A stretch of DNA of 30,568 nt, taken from the NCBI GenBank assembly GCA_947490035.1, contig CANLGS010000001.1:1-30568 (forward strand), given 5' to 3'. The notes below the pieces were generated by a model, which saw nothing but the letters and a program-made list of their open reading frames with translations, did not search any database and was not told where the DNA came from. Below are positions 16,530-24,067 of the stretch, one piece after another; within the stretch, counting starts at the first letter, position 1, and each line of letters starts with the position of its first letter. The stretch is from Gemmataceae bacterium. GTDB taxonomy: Bacteria > Planctomycetota > Planctomycetia > Gemmatales > Gemmataceae. The translations under genes were made by a program, and so were the position numbers.

Positions 16530-17398
16530 ACACGCCGAACCCGAACGAATCGCCCAAGACCGACGCGCCGGTCGTTCCCACCAGCGGCGACTCCGTGCAA
16601 GACTTGCACCGCGCCCACATGGCGCAGATGAACGACCCGGTGATGCTCACGGTTGACGGCGTGGAAGACAACCCCGACGGCGGCGACGACGCGGGCGCCG
16701 GCGGGTCGGACTCCGTGCAGGGCATGCACGGCATGCTGATGCGCGAGCAGGCCGAGCCGCGCGACGGGTTCGAGCCGGTGCCGTTCTGGGTCGCGATCGT
16801 GTGCGGCGCGCTGCTCATGTGGGGCGGCTTCTACCTCGGCACGAACACCGCTGACTTCCGCGCCGACGTGTTCGACGAACCGAACCCGGTGGCAACGCCG
16901 GTACTCGCGGCGGCGCCCGAGCCGGACCCCCAGACGGTCGATGAACTCAAACGCATCGGCGAAGCGAAGTACGCCGTGACCTGCGCCGCGTGCCACCAGC
17001 CCGACGGGACCGGCAAGCCGGCCGAGGGCTTCCCGCCGCTGGCCGGGTCGAACTGGCTGGTCGGCGACAAGGCAACCCCGGCGCGGCTCGCGCGCATCGT
17101 GCTGCACGGGCTGAAAGGGCCGGTCGAGGTGGTCACGCCCGCCGGCACACGCACCTACGGCACGCAGGCGATGCCGGCCCACGCCGGGCAGTTGAAGGAC
17201 TACGAGATCGCGGGCGTGCTGACCTACGTTCGCAACACGTGGTCGAACAAGGCCGACCCGGACAAGGCGAAGCCCGCGGTCACGACTGCGGTCGTGCGTG
17301 CCGCCCGCGCGAAGGACGGGAAGCGCGACTCGGTCACGGCGGACGAACTGCTGAAACTCGCGCCGACTTACGCCGACCCGCCCGCGCCGAAGAAGTAG
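16526..17398 (+). CDS. ccoP: monoheme CcoP-like cytochrome c subunit of cbb3 oxidase
   Basis: A 290-residue protein with an acidic N-terminal region, one membrane helix (about 87-106), a cytochrome c domain with CAACH (153-157) and an axial Met in GTQAMPAHAG, and a Lys-rich tail. CcoP of proteobacteria has two hemes and a CcoQ-like anchor; here only one heme is present, as in other divergent cbb3 clusters. The N-terminal region repeats a DSVQxxHxxxM motif (residues 22-32 and 62-72). It probably feeds ccoO and could be the docking point for ActE. It overlaps ccoO by 4 nt. Confidence 0.85.
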   Translation: MNTPNPNESPKTDAPVVPTSGDSVQDLHRAHMAQMNDPVMLTVDGVEDNPDGGDDAGAGGSDSVQGMHGMLMREQAEPRDGFEPVPFWVAIVCGALLMWGGFYLGTNTADFRADVFDEPNPVATPVLAAAPEPDPQTVDELKRIGEAKYAVTCAACHQPDGTGKPAEGFPPLAGSNWLVGDKATPARLARIVLHGLKGPVEVVTPAGTRTYGTQAMPAHAGQLKDYEIAGVLTYVRNTWSNKADPDKAKPAVTTAVVRAARAKDGKRDSVTADELLKLAPTYADPPAPKK

Positions 17399-17407
17399 GT
17401 TTCTGCA

Positions 17408-17482
17408 TTCGTGGCACAGACATTCCTGTCTGTGCGCCTTCGCGCGTCGTAGCAGCACAGACAGGAATGTCTGTGCCACGAA
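17408..17482. repeat. intergenic inverted repeat, gtggcac family, variant stem
   Basis: Perfect 28-bp arms (17408-17435 and 17455-17482) around a 19-nt loop. The arm is gtggcac followed by an inner palindrome cacagaca-ttcc-tgtctgtg. It shares the gtggcac head with the copies at 12062 and 21020 but has a different inner stem. It starts 9 nt after the ccoP stop and ends 22 nt before the ATPase ATG. Confidence 0.95.
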
Positions 17483-17504
17483 AAGAAGATAGTAAGCAAC
17501 GAGC

Positions 17505-18420
17505 ATGTCCACCTGCGCGAACTGTAACGGGCCGATCACCGGCAGCGGGCACGCCGGCCGCGCGGAAGCCGACTGCCGCGCGCCGGTGTACTGCTGCTTC
17601 GGCTGTCTCCGTCTCGGCGAGCGGTCGTGCGCGCGAAGCGTGCGGCACCGGCGCGAAGGATAGCGGTCTCGGCCTTCGCCTCGGGATCGGTGTACTCGTC
17701 GTTGGGCAGTCGATGATCTTCGGCCTCGCGCTGAACCTGCACGACGACGTTCCGCCGCCGGTCCGCAACGTCACGCAGTGGTGCATCTTCGCGGGCACGG
17801 TGCTGGTCGCGCTCTTGCTCGGCGGGCCACTCGTCCGCACCGCGGCGCGCGAACTCTCCCGCGGCCGGCTTACCATCGAAGCGCTGTTCCTCCTCACCCT
17901 GAGTGGCGCGCTCATCGCCTCGCTGCAAGCACACATCACCGGGCGCGGGAAGATTTACTTCGAGGTCGTGTCGGTTCTGCTCGTCGTTTACACGCTCGGC
18001 AAGGTGATCGGCGCGCGATCGAAGGCCGCGGCGCTGGCGAGTTCGCGCGCGTGGGGCGACCGCCTTTGCACCTGCCGTCTGGTCGATGAAGCCGGGCGCA
18101 CGCGGCCAGCGCCGGTCGCGGACGTGCGCCCCGGCGACCTGGTCGAAGTCTATCCCGGCGAACTGATCGCGGTGGACGGCATCATCCGCGCGGGCGTCGG
18201 GTTCGTGTCCGAAGCGGTCGTGAGCGGCGAGCCGTTCGCGGTGGTGCGCCGGCCGGGCGACCGCGTGCTGGCCGGGTCCAGCAGTACCGACGCGACGTTC
18301 CGCATCGTCGCGACCGCGCCGGGCACGAGGCGCGAAATCGACCACCTGCTTGCGACCGTCGAGGCGGCGCGTGACAAGCCGTTGTCACTGCAATCGCGCG
18401 CCGACCGCCTGGGGCGGTAG
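17505..18420 (+). pseudogene. N-terminal half of a ccoI-like copper P-type ATPase, frameshifted and ended by TAG
   Basis: The ATG at 17505 opens MSTCANCNGPITG and then VYCCFGCLRLGER, the Cys-rich start typical of CcoI/CopA2-type heavy-metal ATPases. This frame ends at TAG 17661-17663. The family pattern continues in the +1 frame from about 17620-17660 (GLGLRLGIGVLVVGQSM), with membrane helices and the actuator loop (VRPGDLVEVYPGELIAVDG, then VSGEPFAV), until an in-frame TAG at 18418-18420 after QSRADRLGR. The same frame resumes directly after it. So one ancestral gene has a one-base frameshift and a nonsense codon. The position after ccoNOP fits CcoI, which supplies copper for cbb3 assembly. 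Sequencing error in both places is possible but less likely. Confidence 0.8.
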
Positions 18421-18432
18421 TTCCTCCCGCTG

Positions 18433-19632
18433 GTGGTGGTTACCGCGCTCGGCACGTTCGCGTACTGGACGGCCGTCGCCGGCTGGGAAGCCGGGCTGTT
18501 CAACGCGATGTCGGTGCTGCTGGTCGCGTGCCCGTGCGTGATCGGGTTGGTGACGCCGGTCGTGATCTGGTCCGCAATCAGCCGGCTCGCGGAGCGCGGC
18601 GTGATCGTGCGAAGCGGCGACGCCGTCGAGCGCCTCGCGACCGTGGACCGCGTGATGCTCGACAAGACCGGCACGCTGACCGAAGACCGCTTCGCGCTCG
18701 TGGACATCGAGACGACCGCGACGGACGACAAGCGCGCGGAGCTGCTCGGCTGGCTGTCGCTGGTGCAATCGCAGAGCAGCCATCCGGTGGCGAAGCCGTT
18801 CGCGGAGTTGCCGCGCGCGTTCTCGCCGGGCGAAGAGCCGCGCGTGCTGTCCATCGTCGCCGTGCCCGGTTGCGGCGTGGTCGCGGAGTTGCTCGAAGCC
18901 AACGGCACGCGACACGAGATGAAGATCGGCGTGGGAGAGTGGGTCGGTGCCCCTGCGGGTTACACGCTAAACGGCGGAAAAGGGGAGAAGGTCGTTCACG
19001 TCGCCGTGAATGGCGAAGTTGTGGCTGTGGCATTCGTGGCCGAGCGCCTGCGCGATTCCGCGCCGCAGGCGCTCGCGCACTTCGCGCAACTCGGCCTCGC
19101 GGTCGAGGTGCTGACCGGCGACGCGACCGGGCGCGCCGAAGCGCTCGGCCTGACATCGGCGCGCGGCGGGATGCTTCCCGACGACAAGCGCGCGGCCGTC
19201 GAAGGTGGGAAGGTGCTGTTCGTCGGCGACGGGATCAACGACGCGTCCGCGCTTGCTGTGGCGCACGTCGGCGTCGCGCTGGCATCTGGCACCGACATTG
19301 CCGTGAGCGCGGCACCGGTCACGCTGTACGGCGGCGACCTCCGCGCGCTGCCGTGGGCGGTCGAACTCAGCCGCGACGCGGTGCGCGCCGTGCGCCGGAA
19401 CCTTGCCCGCGCTGTCGTCTACAACCTCGTCGGCATGACGCTCGCCGCGTGCGGCATCCTGCACCCCGTTGTCGCGGCGCTGCTGATGGTGGTGTCGAGC
19501 CTCACGCTGATCTTCTCGTCTACTTGCGTGGGGCGCGGAGAACCTCTCCCCCCAACCCCCTCCCCTAAGAAGGGAGGGGGAGCCAGATTCCGAAGCCCTC
19601 CCTTCTTAGGGGAGGGGTTCGGGAGGGGTTGA
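18433..19632 (+). pseudogene. C-terminal half of the ccoI-like copper P-type ATPase
   Basis: In frame with the preceding half beyond TAG 18418-18420. It contains the P1B membrane motif ACPCVIG, the phosphorylation site DKTGTLTED, a nucleotide-binding SSHP motif and the hinge GDGINDASAL, all intact. CPC and SSHP support a Cu(I) exporter of the CcoI/CopA type. If translated alone from GTG 18433 it would give 399 residues lacking the actuator domain. The family end is near STCVG (about 19530); here the frame runs on into the next palindrome, adding about 30 residues of repeat-coded sequence before TGA 19630-19632. The catalytic motifs remain conserved, so any decay is recent. Confidence 0.8.
19541..19630. 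repeat. inverted repeat, ccctcccctaagaaggg family, copy 1
   Basis: Imperfect arms (about 19541-19578 and 19596-19630); 22 bp next to the loop are perfect (cccctcccctaagaaggg...). It overlaps the 3' end of the ATPase frame and the TTG start of the next gene, so both termini are coded by the repeat. The second copy is at 22443. Confidence 0.9.
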
Positions 19633-20222
19633 TTTGCCTCGCCCACGCTCTCGCGTTCGCGCTGCAAGGCGTTGTGTTCGTGCTGCTGCTCGCGCCACTG
19701 CGTGAACCGGGCGCGGCTGCGCTCATCATCTCTGCGTTCGCGCTGACCGGCACGGCGCTCTCGCTAGTGTGGCGCCGGTACGCGGTCCCGCACTGGCTGG
19801 ATATGTGCTTCGGAATGCTCACGCTCGGTAACCTCGGAATGCTCCTCGGCTGGTGGGCGGACAACGGCTTCGCGGCGCTGCACGATCACGGTTGTTGCAT
19901 GTGCGTGGAGGCGATGCGCGGCGGCGCGATGAAGCCGTGGATGTGGGTCGGGATGCTCGCGTTCGCAAACGTCGCGATGCGCTGGCTCGGCAAGTGTGGT
20001 GTGACAACCGGCTGTCACTCGGTCGCGATGTGGACCGGCGGGAACGTCGGGATGGTGCTGGGGATGCTCGCGGGCGGGTGGTGCGCGGCGCAGTTTGAGA
20101 CGGCGCGAATGACGCTCGCGGTCGCAGTCAGTTTCGCGGGGATGACGCTCGGAATGCTCGCGGGGATGCTCGCCGGGACGTGGTTCACCCAGCGCGTTTA
20201 CGCGTACTTCTTGATGAAGTAG
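19629..20222 (+). CDS. Met-rich polytopic membrane protein next to the copper ATPase
   Basis: A 197-residue protein with about five hydrophobic segments and about 18 Met. A central loop HDHGCCMCVEAMRGGAMKPW is rich in His, Cys and Met, and GML/GMxxGM units repeat in the helices (GNVGMVLGMLAGG, then GMTLGMLAGMLAG). This composition suggests handling of Cu(I); I do not recognise a named family. The TTG start overlaps the preceding TGA (TTGA) and lies at the palindrome end; GTG at 19674 is an alternative. The stop lies 25 nt into the convergent TauE gene. Function inferred from context (copper supply to the oxidase). Confidence 0.65.
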   Translation: MICLAHALAFALQGVVFVLLLAPLREPGAAALIISAFALTGTALSLVWRRYAVPHWLDMCFGMLTLGNLGMLLGWWADNGFAALHDHGCCMCVEAMRGGAMKPWMWVGMLAFANVAMRWLGKCGVTTGCHSVAMWTGGNVGMVLGMLAGGWCAAQFETARMTLAVAVSFAGMTLGMLAGMLAGTWFTQRVYAYFLMK

Positions 20223-20989
20223 TACGCGGCCAGCCCGAAGCCGATCACGATGACGGAGTATCGCACGTAGCGCGCGGGCAGTCGCCGCGCCACCCGCGCG
20301 CCGATGTACCCGCCGACGATCGCGGCCACGGCCATCGCCGGCGCGTAACGCCAATCCACCAGCCCGTCGCGGACGAACACCACCACGCTCGCGGCGTTGA
20401 TCCCCGCTGCCAAACACGTCTTCACCGCGTTCATGCGGTGGATATCGCCCACGCCCATGAAGCCTAAGGCGCTCAACATTAAGATGCCGATTCCCGCGCC
20501 GAAGTACCCGCCGTACACCGCGACCAGGAACTGGAAGCCGATCACGGCGGTCTGCGTCACGCCGTTGGGTTCGTGGTGTTCCGGCTGCGCGCCTTCCACC
20601 GCGGCCCGGCGTTTCACCCACGCCGACAGCGGCGCCTGGATCACGAACAACACCGCGGCCGTGAGGATGAGCCACGGCACGAGCACGTCGAACAACTCCT
20701 TGTTCTTCCCCACTAGCCACGCGCCGAGGAACCCGCCGGCGATGCTCGGCACGATCATGCGGGCCACGAACCGCCGGCACTCCCACAACTCTTTGCGGTA
20801 ACCCACGGCGCCCGCGAACGACCCCGGCAGTAGCGCGACGGTGCTGGTGCCGTTCGCCACCGCGCCGGTGACGAGCGCCGTGAGCGCGGGGAACGTGAGC
20901 AGCGTGCCGCCGCCCGCGACGGAGTTCATCACCCCCGCGAGGAACGCGCAGGCACACAAGAACGCATACGTCCAGAAGGCGTCAGGCAT
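20198..20989 (-). CDS. TauE/SafE family membrane permease
   Basis: A 263-residue protein with about eight membrane helices in two related halves, each with the family-type glycine-rich segment (AFLAGVMNSVAGGGTLLTFPAL near residue 17-38, and VAVYGGYFGAGIGILMLSALGF near 152-173). TauE/SafE proteins move sulfite, sulfoacetate or related organic anions across the inner membrane; the substrate here cannot be read. The ATG is at 20989, and the 3' end overlaps the convergent Met-rich gene by 25 bp. On the minus strand it follows phnX, so both could be one transcript. A metal-linked role is also possible from its place beside the cbb3 block. Confidence 0.85.
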   Translation of the reverse strand: MPDAFWTYAFLCACAFLAGVMNSVAGGGTLLTFPALTALVTGAVANGTSTVALLPGSFAGAVGYRKELWECRRFVARMIVPSIAGGFLGAWLVGKNKELFDVLVPWLILTAAVLFVIQAPLSAWVKRRAAVEGAQPEHHEPNGVTQTAVIGFQFLVAVYGGYFGAGIGILMLSALGFMGVGDIHRMNAVKTCLAAGINAASVVVFVRDGLVDWRYAPAMAVAAIVGGYIGARVARRLPARYVRYSVIVIGFGLAAYYFIKKYA

Positions 20990-21019
20990 TCAGAGATGAT
21001 AGGGACTGGTTTTGGTTTG

Positions 21020-21073
21020 GTGGCACAGGCTTCCAGCCTGTGAAACGCAACACAGGCGGGAAGCCTGTGCCAC
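21020..21073. repeat. intergenic inverted repeat, gtggcac family, copy 2
   Basis: 23-bp arms (21020-21042 and 21051-21073) with one mismatch and an 8-nt loop. Same arm as at 12062-12086 without its last two bases. It lies 10 nt downstream of the phnX stop on the minus strand. Confidence 0.93.
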
Positions 21074-21083
21074 GCAGAGGTGT

Positions 21084-21890
21084 CTACGGGCGCTCGCCGT
21101 TGGCGAGTTGTGCGTTCAACTCAGTCAGGAGAGCAGGTAGTTTGTTGATGTCTGCAATCGCTGCGTGCGCACGGGCCGCACGATAGCGCTCCTGAATCGC
21201 CTCACGCCGCGCACTCAACTCCGCTTCCGGCAGCGCGTTCACCTCTGCTTCACTCAACCCCATCTCGTTACTCGAATCAATCACGCCCACACTCCAACAG
21301 CCGGCGTTGCGGCCGTCCTCGATGTCGATGACGGTGTCGCCCACCTTCACCACCGCGGCCGGCGGGTATACGTTCAGCGCCTCCATGCACCGGAAGATCA
21401 TCCACGGGGCCGGGCGGCCCGCGGGCACATCGTCGGCGCAGATGTTGAAGTCCGGCGCGTACCCCTGGCGCTTCGCGGCGGCGAGCACGACTTCGGCGGC
21501 TTCGCGGAAGTAGCCGGTCGTCGCGGCGATCTTGATTCCCTTCGCGCGCAACTCGCTCATCACCCCCGGCACGCCCGCGATCAACACGCTGTACTTCGCG
21601 GCGGCTTCGACCTGGCGCGGGGTCACGTCGCGGTACAGCGCGTCCACGTCCGCTTCGGTCCAGTCGCGCCCGGTCGCGGCGCGCCACTTCCCGCCCACGC
21701 TCTCGGTGCGCAGCATCGCGCGGATGTGGTCCTTCTTGTGAAGGCCCATCGGCCCGCGCGCCTCCGCGAGCGTCACCTCTACGCCCCTTGTTGCGAACGA
21801 CTTTACAAACGCGCCCGCCGGGGCGAGACACCCGTAGTCGATGGTGGTGCCGGCCCAGTCGAACACTACGAGTTTGATTTCAAGCGCCAC
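21084..21890 (-). CDS. phnX: phosphonoacetaldehyde hydrolase (phosphonatase)
   Basis: A 268-residue HAD-family protein from GTG 21890, chosen because ggagg lies 9 nt upstream and the protein then starts at its first conserved strand (KLVVFDWAGTTIDYG). The nucleophile is D11 in DWAGTT, and the Schiff-base Lys is K52 in GPMGLHK. C-terminal HAD motifs (AATTGYF, then VVKVGDTVIDIEDGRNAG) are in place and the length is standard. It splits phosphonoacetaldehyde into acetaldehyde and phosphate, completing 2-aminoethylphosphonate breakdown. Its start overlaps the PhnZ-like gene by 11 bp. No AEP transaminase (phnW) is in the window, so the substrate must come from elsewhere. Confidence 0.93.
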   Translation of the reverse strand: MALEIKLVVFDWAGTTIDYGCLAPAGAFVKSFATRGVEVTLAEARGPMGLHKKDHIRAMLRTESVGGKWRAATGRDWTEADVDALYRDVTPRQVEAAAKYSVLIAGVPGVMSELRAKGIKIAATTGYFREAAEVVLAAAKRQGYAPDFNICADDVPAGRPAPWMIFRCMEALNVYPPAAVVKVGDTVIDIEDGRNAGCWSVGVIDSSNEMGLSEAEVNALPEAELSARREAIQERYRAARAHAAIADINKLPALLTELNAQLANGERP

Positions 21891-22437
21891 GGAGCGAAGC
21901 CTCCAGGTAGGTGCGGAAGTGCGCGAACGGCGGCGTCGCCAGCCCCACGACCTTCGCGCGGTCGTCGTATTCGCGCACCTGCGCGGCCGCGGCGAAGTGC
22001 GGGTTCGCCTCGAATTCTCGCACTTCCTCGGCACTCATCGGCCCGCCCTGAAGTTCCAGGCTGCGAACGGACGCGGGCGAGAGGAGGCCGAAGTAGTCGG
22101 CGCGAACGATTGTCAGGTAGCGCTTCGCGGGGACGTGCAGCCGGATCGGTTCGGTGACCGCGGGGCCGAACGCGTGCGCCAGGAATCGCGCGCCGAGGTC
22201 TTCGTGCCGGTCGTTGAGACCGTGTTCGAGGTAGTCCTCGCCGTGGCCGTGCAGCAGGTGGCCGATGTCGTGCAGCAGTGCCGCCGCGACCCACTCCGCC
22301 GGTTGACCGTCTTGCTCCGCGAAGTGCGCGGCTTGCAGCGCGTGTTCGAGCTGCGTGACCGCTTCGCCGTGGTACTCGCCGCCGCCGCGCGCGGCGAACA
22401 GGCGGTCGATGCGGGCCGGCACGTCGTCGGGCGTCAT
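21880..22437 (-). CDS. PhnZ-like HD-domain mixed-valence diiron oxygenase of phosphonate breakdown
   Basis: A 185-residue HD-domain protein of the phosphonate-operon type (TIGR03276). Metal-ligand positions match PhnZ with an offset of 2-3: H32 (QLEHALQ), H56-D57 (LLHDIGH), H60, H78, H101 and D158/D159. The substrate-sensing Y22 and E25 (EYHGE) keep the three-residue spacing seen in PhnZ. Such enzymes use O2 to cleave 2-amino-1-hydroxyethylphosphonate (or its trimethylated analogue in TmpB) to glycine-type products and phosphate. The upstream hydroxylase (PhnY/TmpA) is absent here. The ATG at 22437 has a ggggagggg Shine-Dalgarno 7 nt upstream, inside the following palindromic repeat. Confidence 0.85.
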   Translation of the reverse strand: MTPDDVPARIDRLFAARGGGEYHGEAVTQLEHALQAAHFAEQDGQPAEWVAAALLHDIGHLLHGHGEDYLEHGLNDRHEDLGARFLAHAFGPAVTEPIRLHVPAKRYLTIVRADYFGLLSPASVRSLELQGGPMSAEEVREFEANPHFAAAAQVREYDDRAKVVGLATPPFAHFRTYLEASLRGA

Positions 22438-22442
22438 GGCAG

Positions 22443-22536
22443 AACCCCTCCCCAACCCCTCCCCTAAGAAGGGAGGGGCTTAAAACCGAAGACTCTTGCT
22501 CCCCCTTCCTTCTTAGGGAAGGGGGTTGGGGGGGAT
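22443..22536. repeat. inverted repeat, ccctcccctaagaaggg family, copy 2
   Basis: Arms about 22443-22478 and 22501-22536 with several mismatches, same family as 19541-19630. On the minus strand its left arm carries the ggggagggg that serves as the Shine-Dalgarno of the PhnZ-like gene. It lies between divergent genes. Confidence 0.88.
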
Positions 22537-22577
22537 AGGTTTCTTCTGCTTGGTGTTACGAACTGGCGGCTACACCC

Positions 22578-22610
22578 TTGCTCTCGCGCGGTCGTTCCCG
22601 ATAGTATCGG
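22578..22610 (+). promoter_or_regulatory. weak candidate promoter with a small palindrome at the -10
   Basis: TTGCTC (22578-22583) and TAGTAT (22602-22607), spacing 18 nt, match the consensus only 3 and 4 of 6. The -10 is embedded in a perfect 13-bp palindrome ccgatagtatcgg (22598-22610). Start would be near 22614, about 47 nt before the zinc-ribbon gene. Confidence 0.25.
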
Positions 22611-22660
22611 AAAGCTGGAATCCCACGTCCGCTCCTTGCCGCCGGAACTGGTGCCGCCTC

Positions 22661-24067
22661 ATGGCTGTTGAACTCCGCTGCCCGGACTGCCGGGCCAAAC
22701 TCCGCCTGCCGGAAGCGCCCGACGCCGGCACCGAGGTCGAGTGCCCCAAGTGCGGCACCGTATTCCCCGCGCCCGAGCCGGAAGCCGCGGCCGACGAGGA
22801 CGCGCCCAAGAAAAAGAAGAAGCCCGCCCGCGACGACGCGGACGACGAGAAGCCCAAGAAGGACGGGGACGACGCGGACGACAAGAAGGAGAAGAAGGAC
22901 AAGAAGACGAAGGCGAAGGGGGCCGGCGGCGAGGGCACGCCGAAGCGGCGCAAGGCCAAGAAGAACGAGACCAGCAACGTCGCTCTCTTCGGCGTCATCG
23001 GCGCCGGGGTGCTGATGATCGTGGTCGTCGCCGGGGTGCTGATTTGGCTGCTCGGGCGCACCCCCAAGTCCATCGAGATGATGACCTACCTGCCCGAGGA
23101 CTGCTACACGGTAGAGGGGTTGAACCTAGGGCACGCGCAGAAGTACCCGAAGTTCTACGAGGGCGTGTCGGCCACCTTCAAGGACACCGAGTTCAAAGCG
23201 GCCGGCGACGCGATCGCCAAGGCGACGGGTGCCGCCGCCGGCGCCGACGCGCTCATCGACTACGTCGTGTTCGGTTCGGGCAAGAGCGGCAGTTCGACGG
23301 TCATCCGCACCAAGATGGACATCGACGGCGGCGCGCTCGCCAAACTGCCCGGCGCGCAACTGAAGAACGACCTCGGCAGGCCGTACTACCTGGCCGACGG
23401 GTTCAAGGGGGGCGGCAAACTGCGGGTGTTCGCCCCCACCGCCCGGTTGGTCGTGTACTGCCCGCCGGAGGTGTCCGAGGCGGTGTTCAAGAAGATGCTC
23501 GACGGCCACGCGGCCAGCAAGGACAAGACGATCGGCGTCCGCGCGGGCGACCTGGGCAAGCGGGTCACGAAGGGCACCTTCTGGTACATGACCCTCTACG
23601 AGGGCGACAGGAAGCCGCCGGCACCGCCGCAGCCGCCGGCCGCGGGCGCGGCCCCGTCCAACGAGGACGCGGGGGCGCTGCTCGCGCGGACGATCACGGA
23701 GACGGTCGCCGGCGCGAAGGGCATGGGACACAAGGCCAGCATCGGTAGCCGCGAGGTCCGGTTCGAGTGGGTCGTGTGGGCTGCGAACAGCGAGAAGGCG
23801 TCGAGCACGAGCAAGAAGCACCAAGAGAGCGAACTCGGCAAGGGCGACGACGGGACGCCGCCGCGGTGGTGGAAGGAGAAAGTCGAGGGCATGGGCAACA
23901 AGAAAGTCGCGGCACAAATGCTCGCGAACATCGGCTGCGGCTCGTCGGGCGAACTCTTCTACGCCAAGTCCGCCGTGGATACCACTGAGCTGAAAGAAGC
24001 GGTCCCCAGCATGGCGACCTTGGCCACAGGCCCCAGCCTCGCCGCGCCCGCGCCACCACCGAAGTGA
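22661..24067 (+). CDS. zinc-ribbon, single-pass membrane protein
   Basis: A 468-residue protein. Residues 7-31 form a zinc ribbon with CPDC (7-10) and CPKC (28-31), like the MJ0042/finger domains of planctomycete proteins. A very charged Lys/Asp/Glu segment (about 40-103) follows, then a membrane helix (106-132), and an extracytoplasmic domain of about 335 residues without a recognised family. The ATG at 22661 puts the ribbon at the N-terminus, as usual; the frame is open further upstream but without good starts. The stop overlaps the queC GTG by 4 nt (GTGA). The ribbon domain suggests a cytoplasmic sensor or adaptor; the role is unknown. Confidence 0.75.
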   Translation: MAVELRCPDCRAKLRLPEAPDAGTEVECPKCGTVFPAPEPEAAADEDAPKKKKKPARDDADDEKPKKDGDDADDKKEKKDKKTKAKGAGGEGTPKRRKAKKNETSNVALFGVIGAGVLMIVVVAGVLIWLLGRTPKSIEMMTYLPEDCYTVEGLNLGHAQKYPKFYEGVSATFKDTEFKAAGDAIAKATGAAAGADALIDYVVFGSGKSGSSTVIRTKMDIDGGALAKLPGAQLKNDLGRPYYLADGFKGGGKLRVFAPTARLVVYCPPEVSEAVFKKMLDGHAASKDKTIGVRAGDLGKRVTKGTFWYMTLYEGDRKPPAPPQPPAAGAAPSNEDAGALLARTITETVAGAKGMGHKASIGSREVRFEWVVWAANSEKASSTSKKHQESELGKGDDGTPPRWWKEKVEGMGNKKVAAQMLANIGCGSSGELFYAKSAVDTTELKEAVPSMATLATGPSLAAPAPPPK

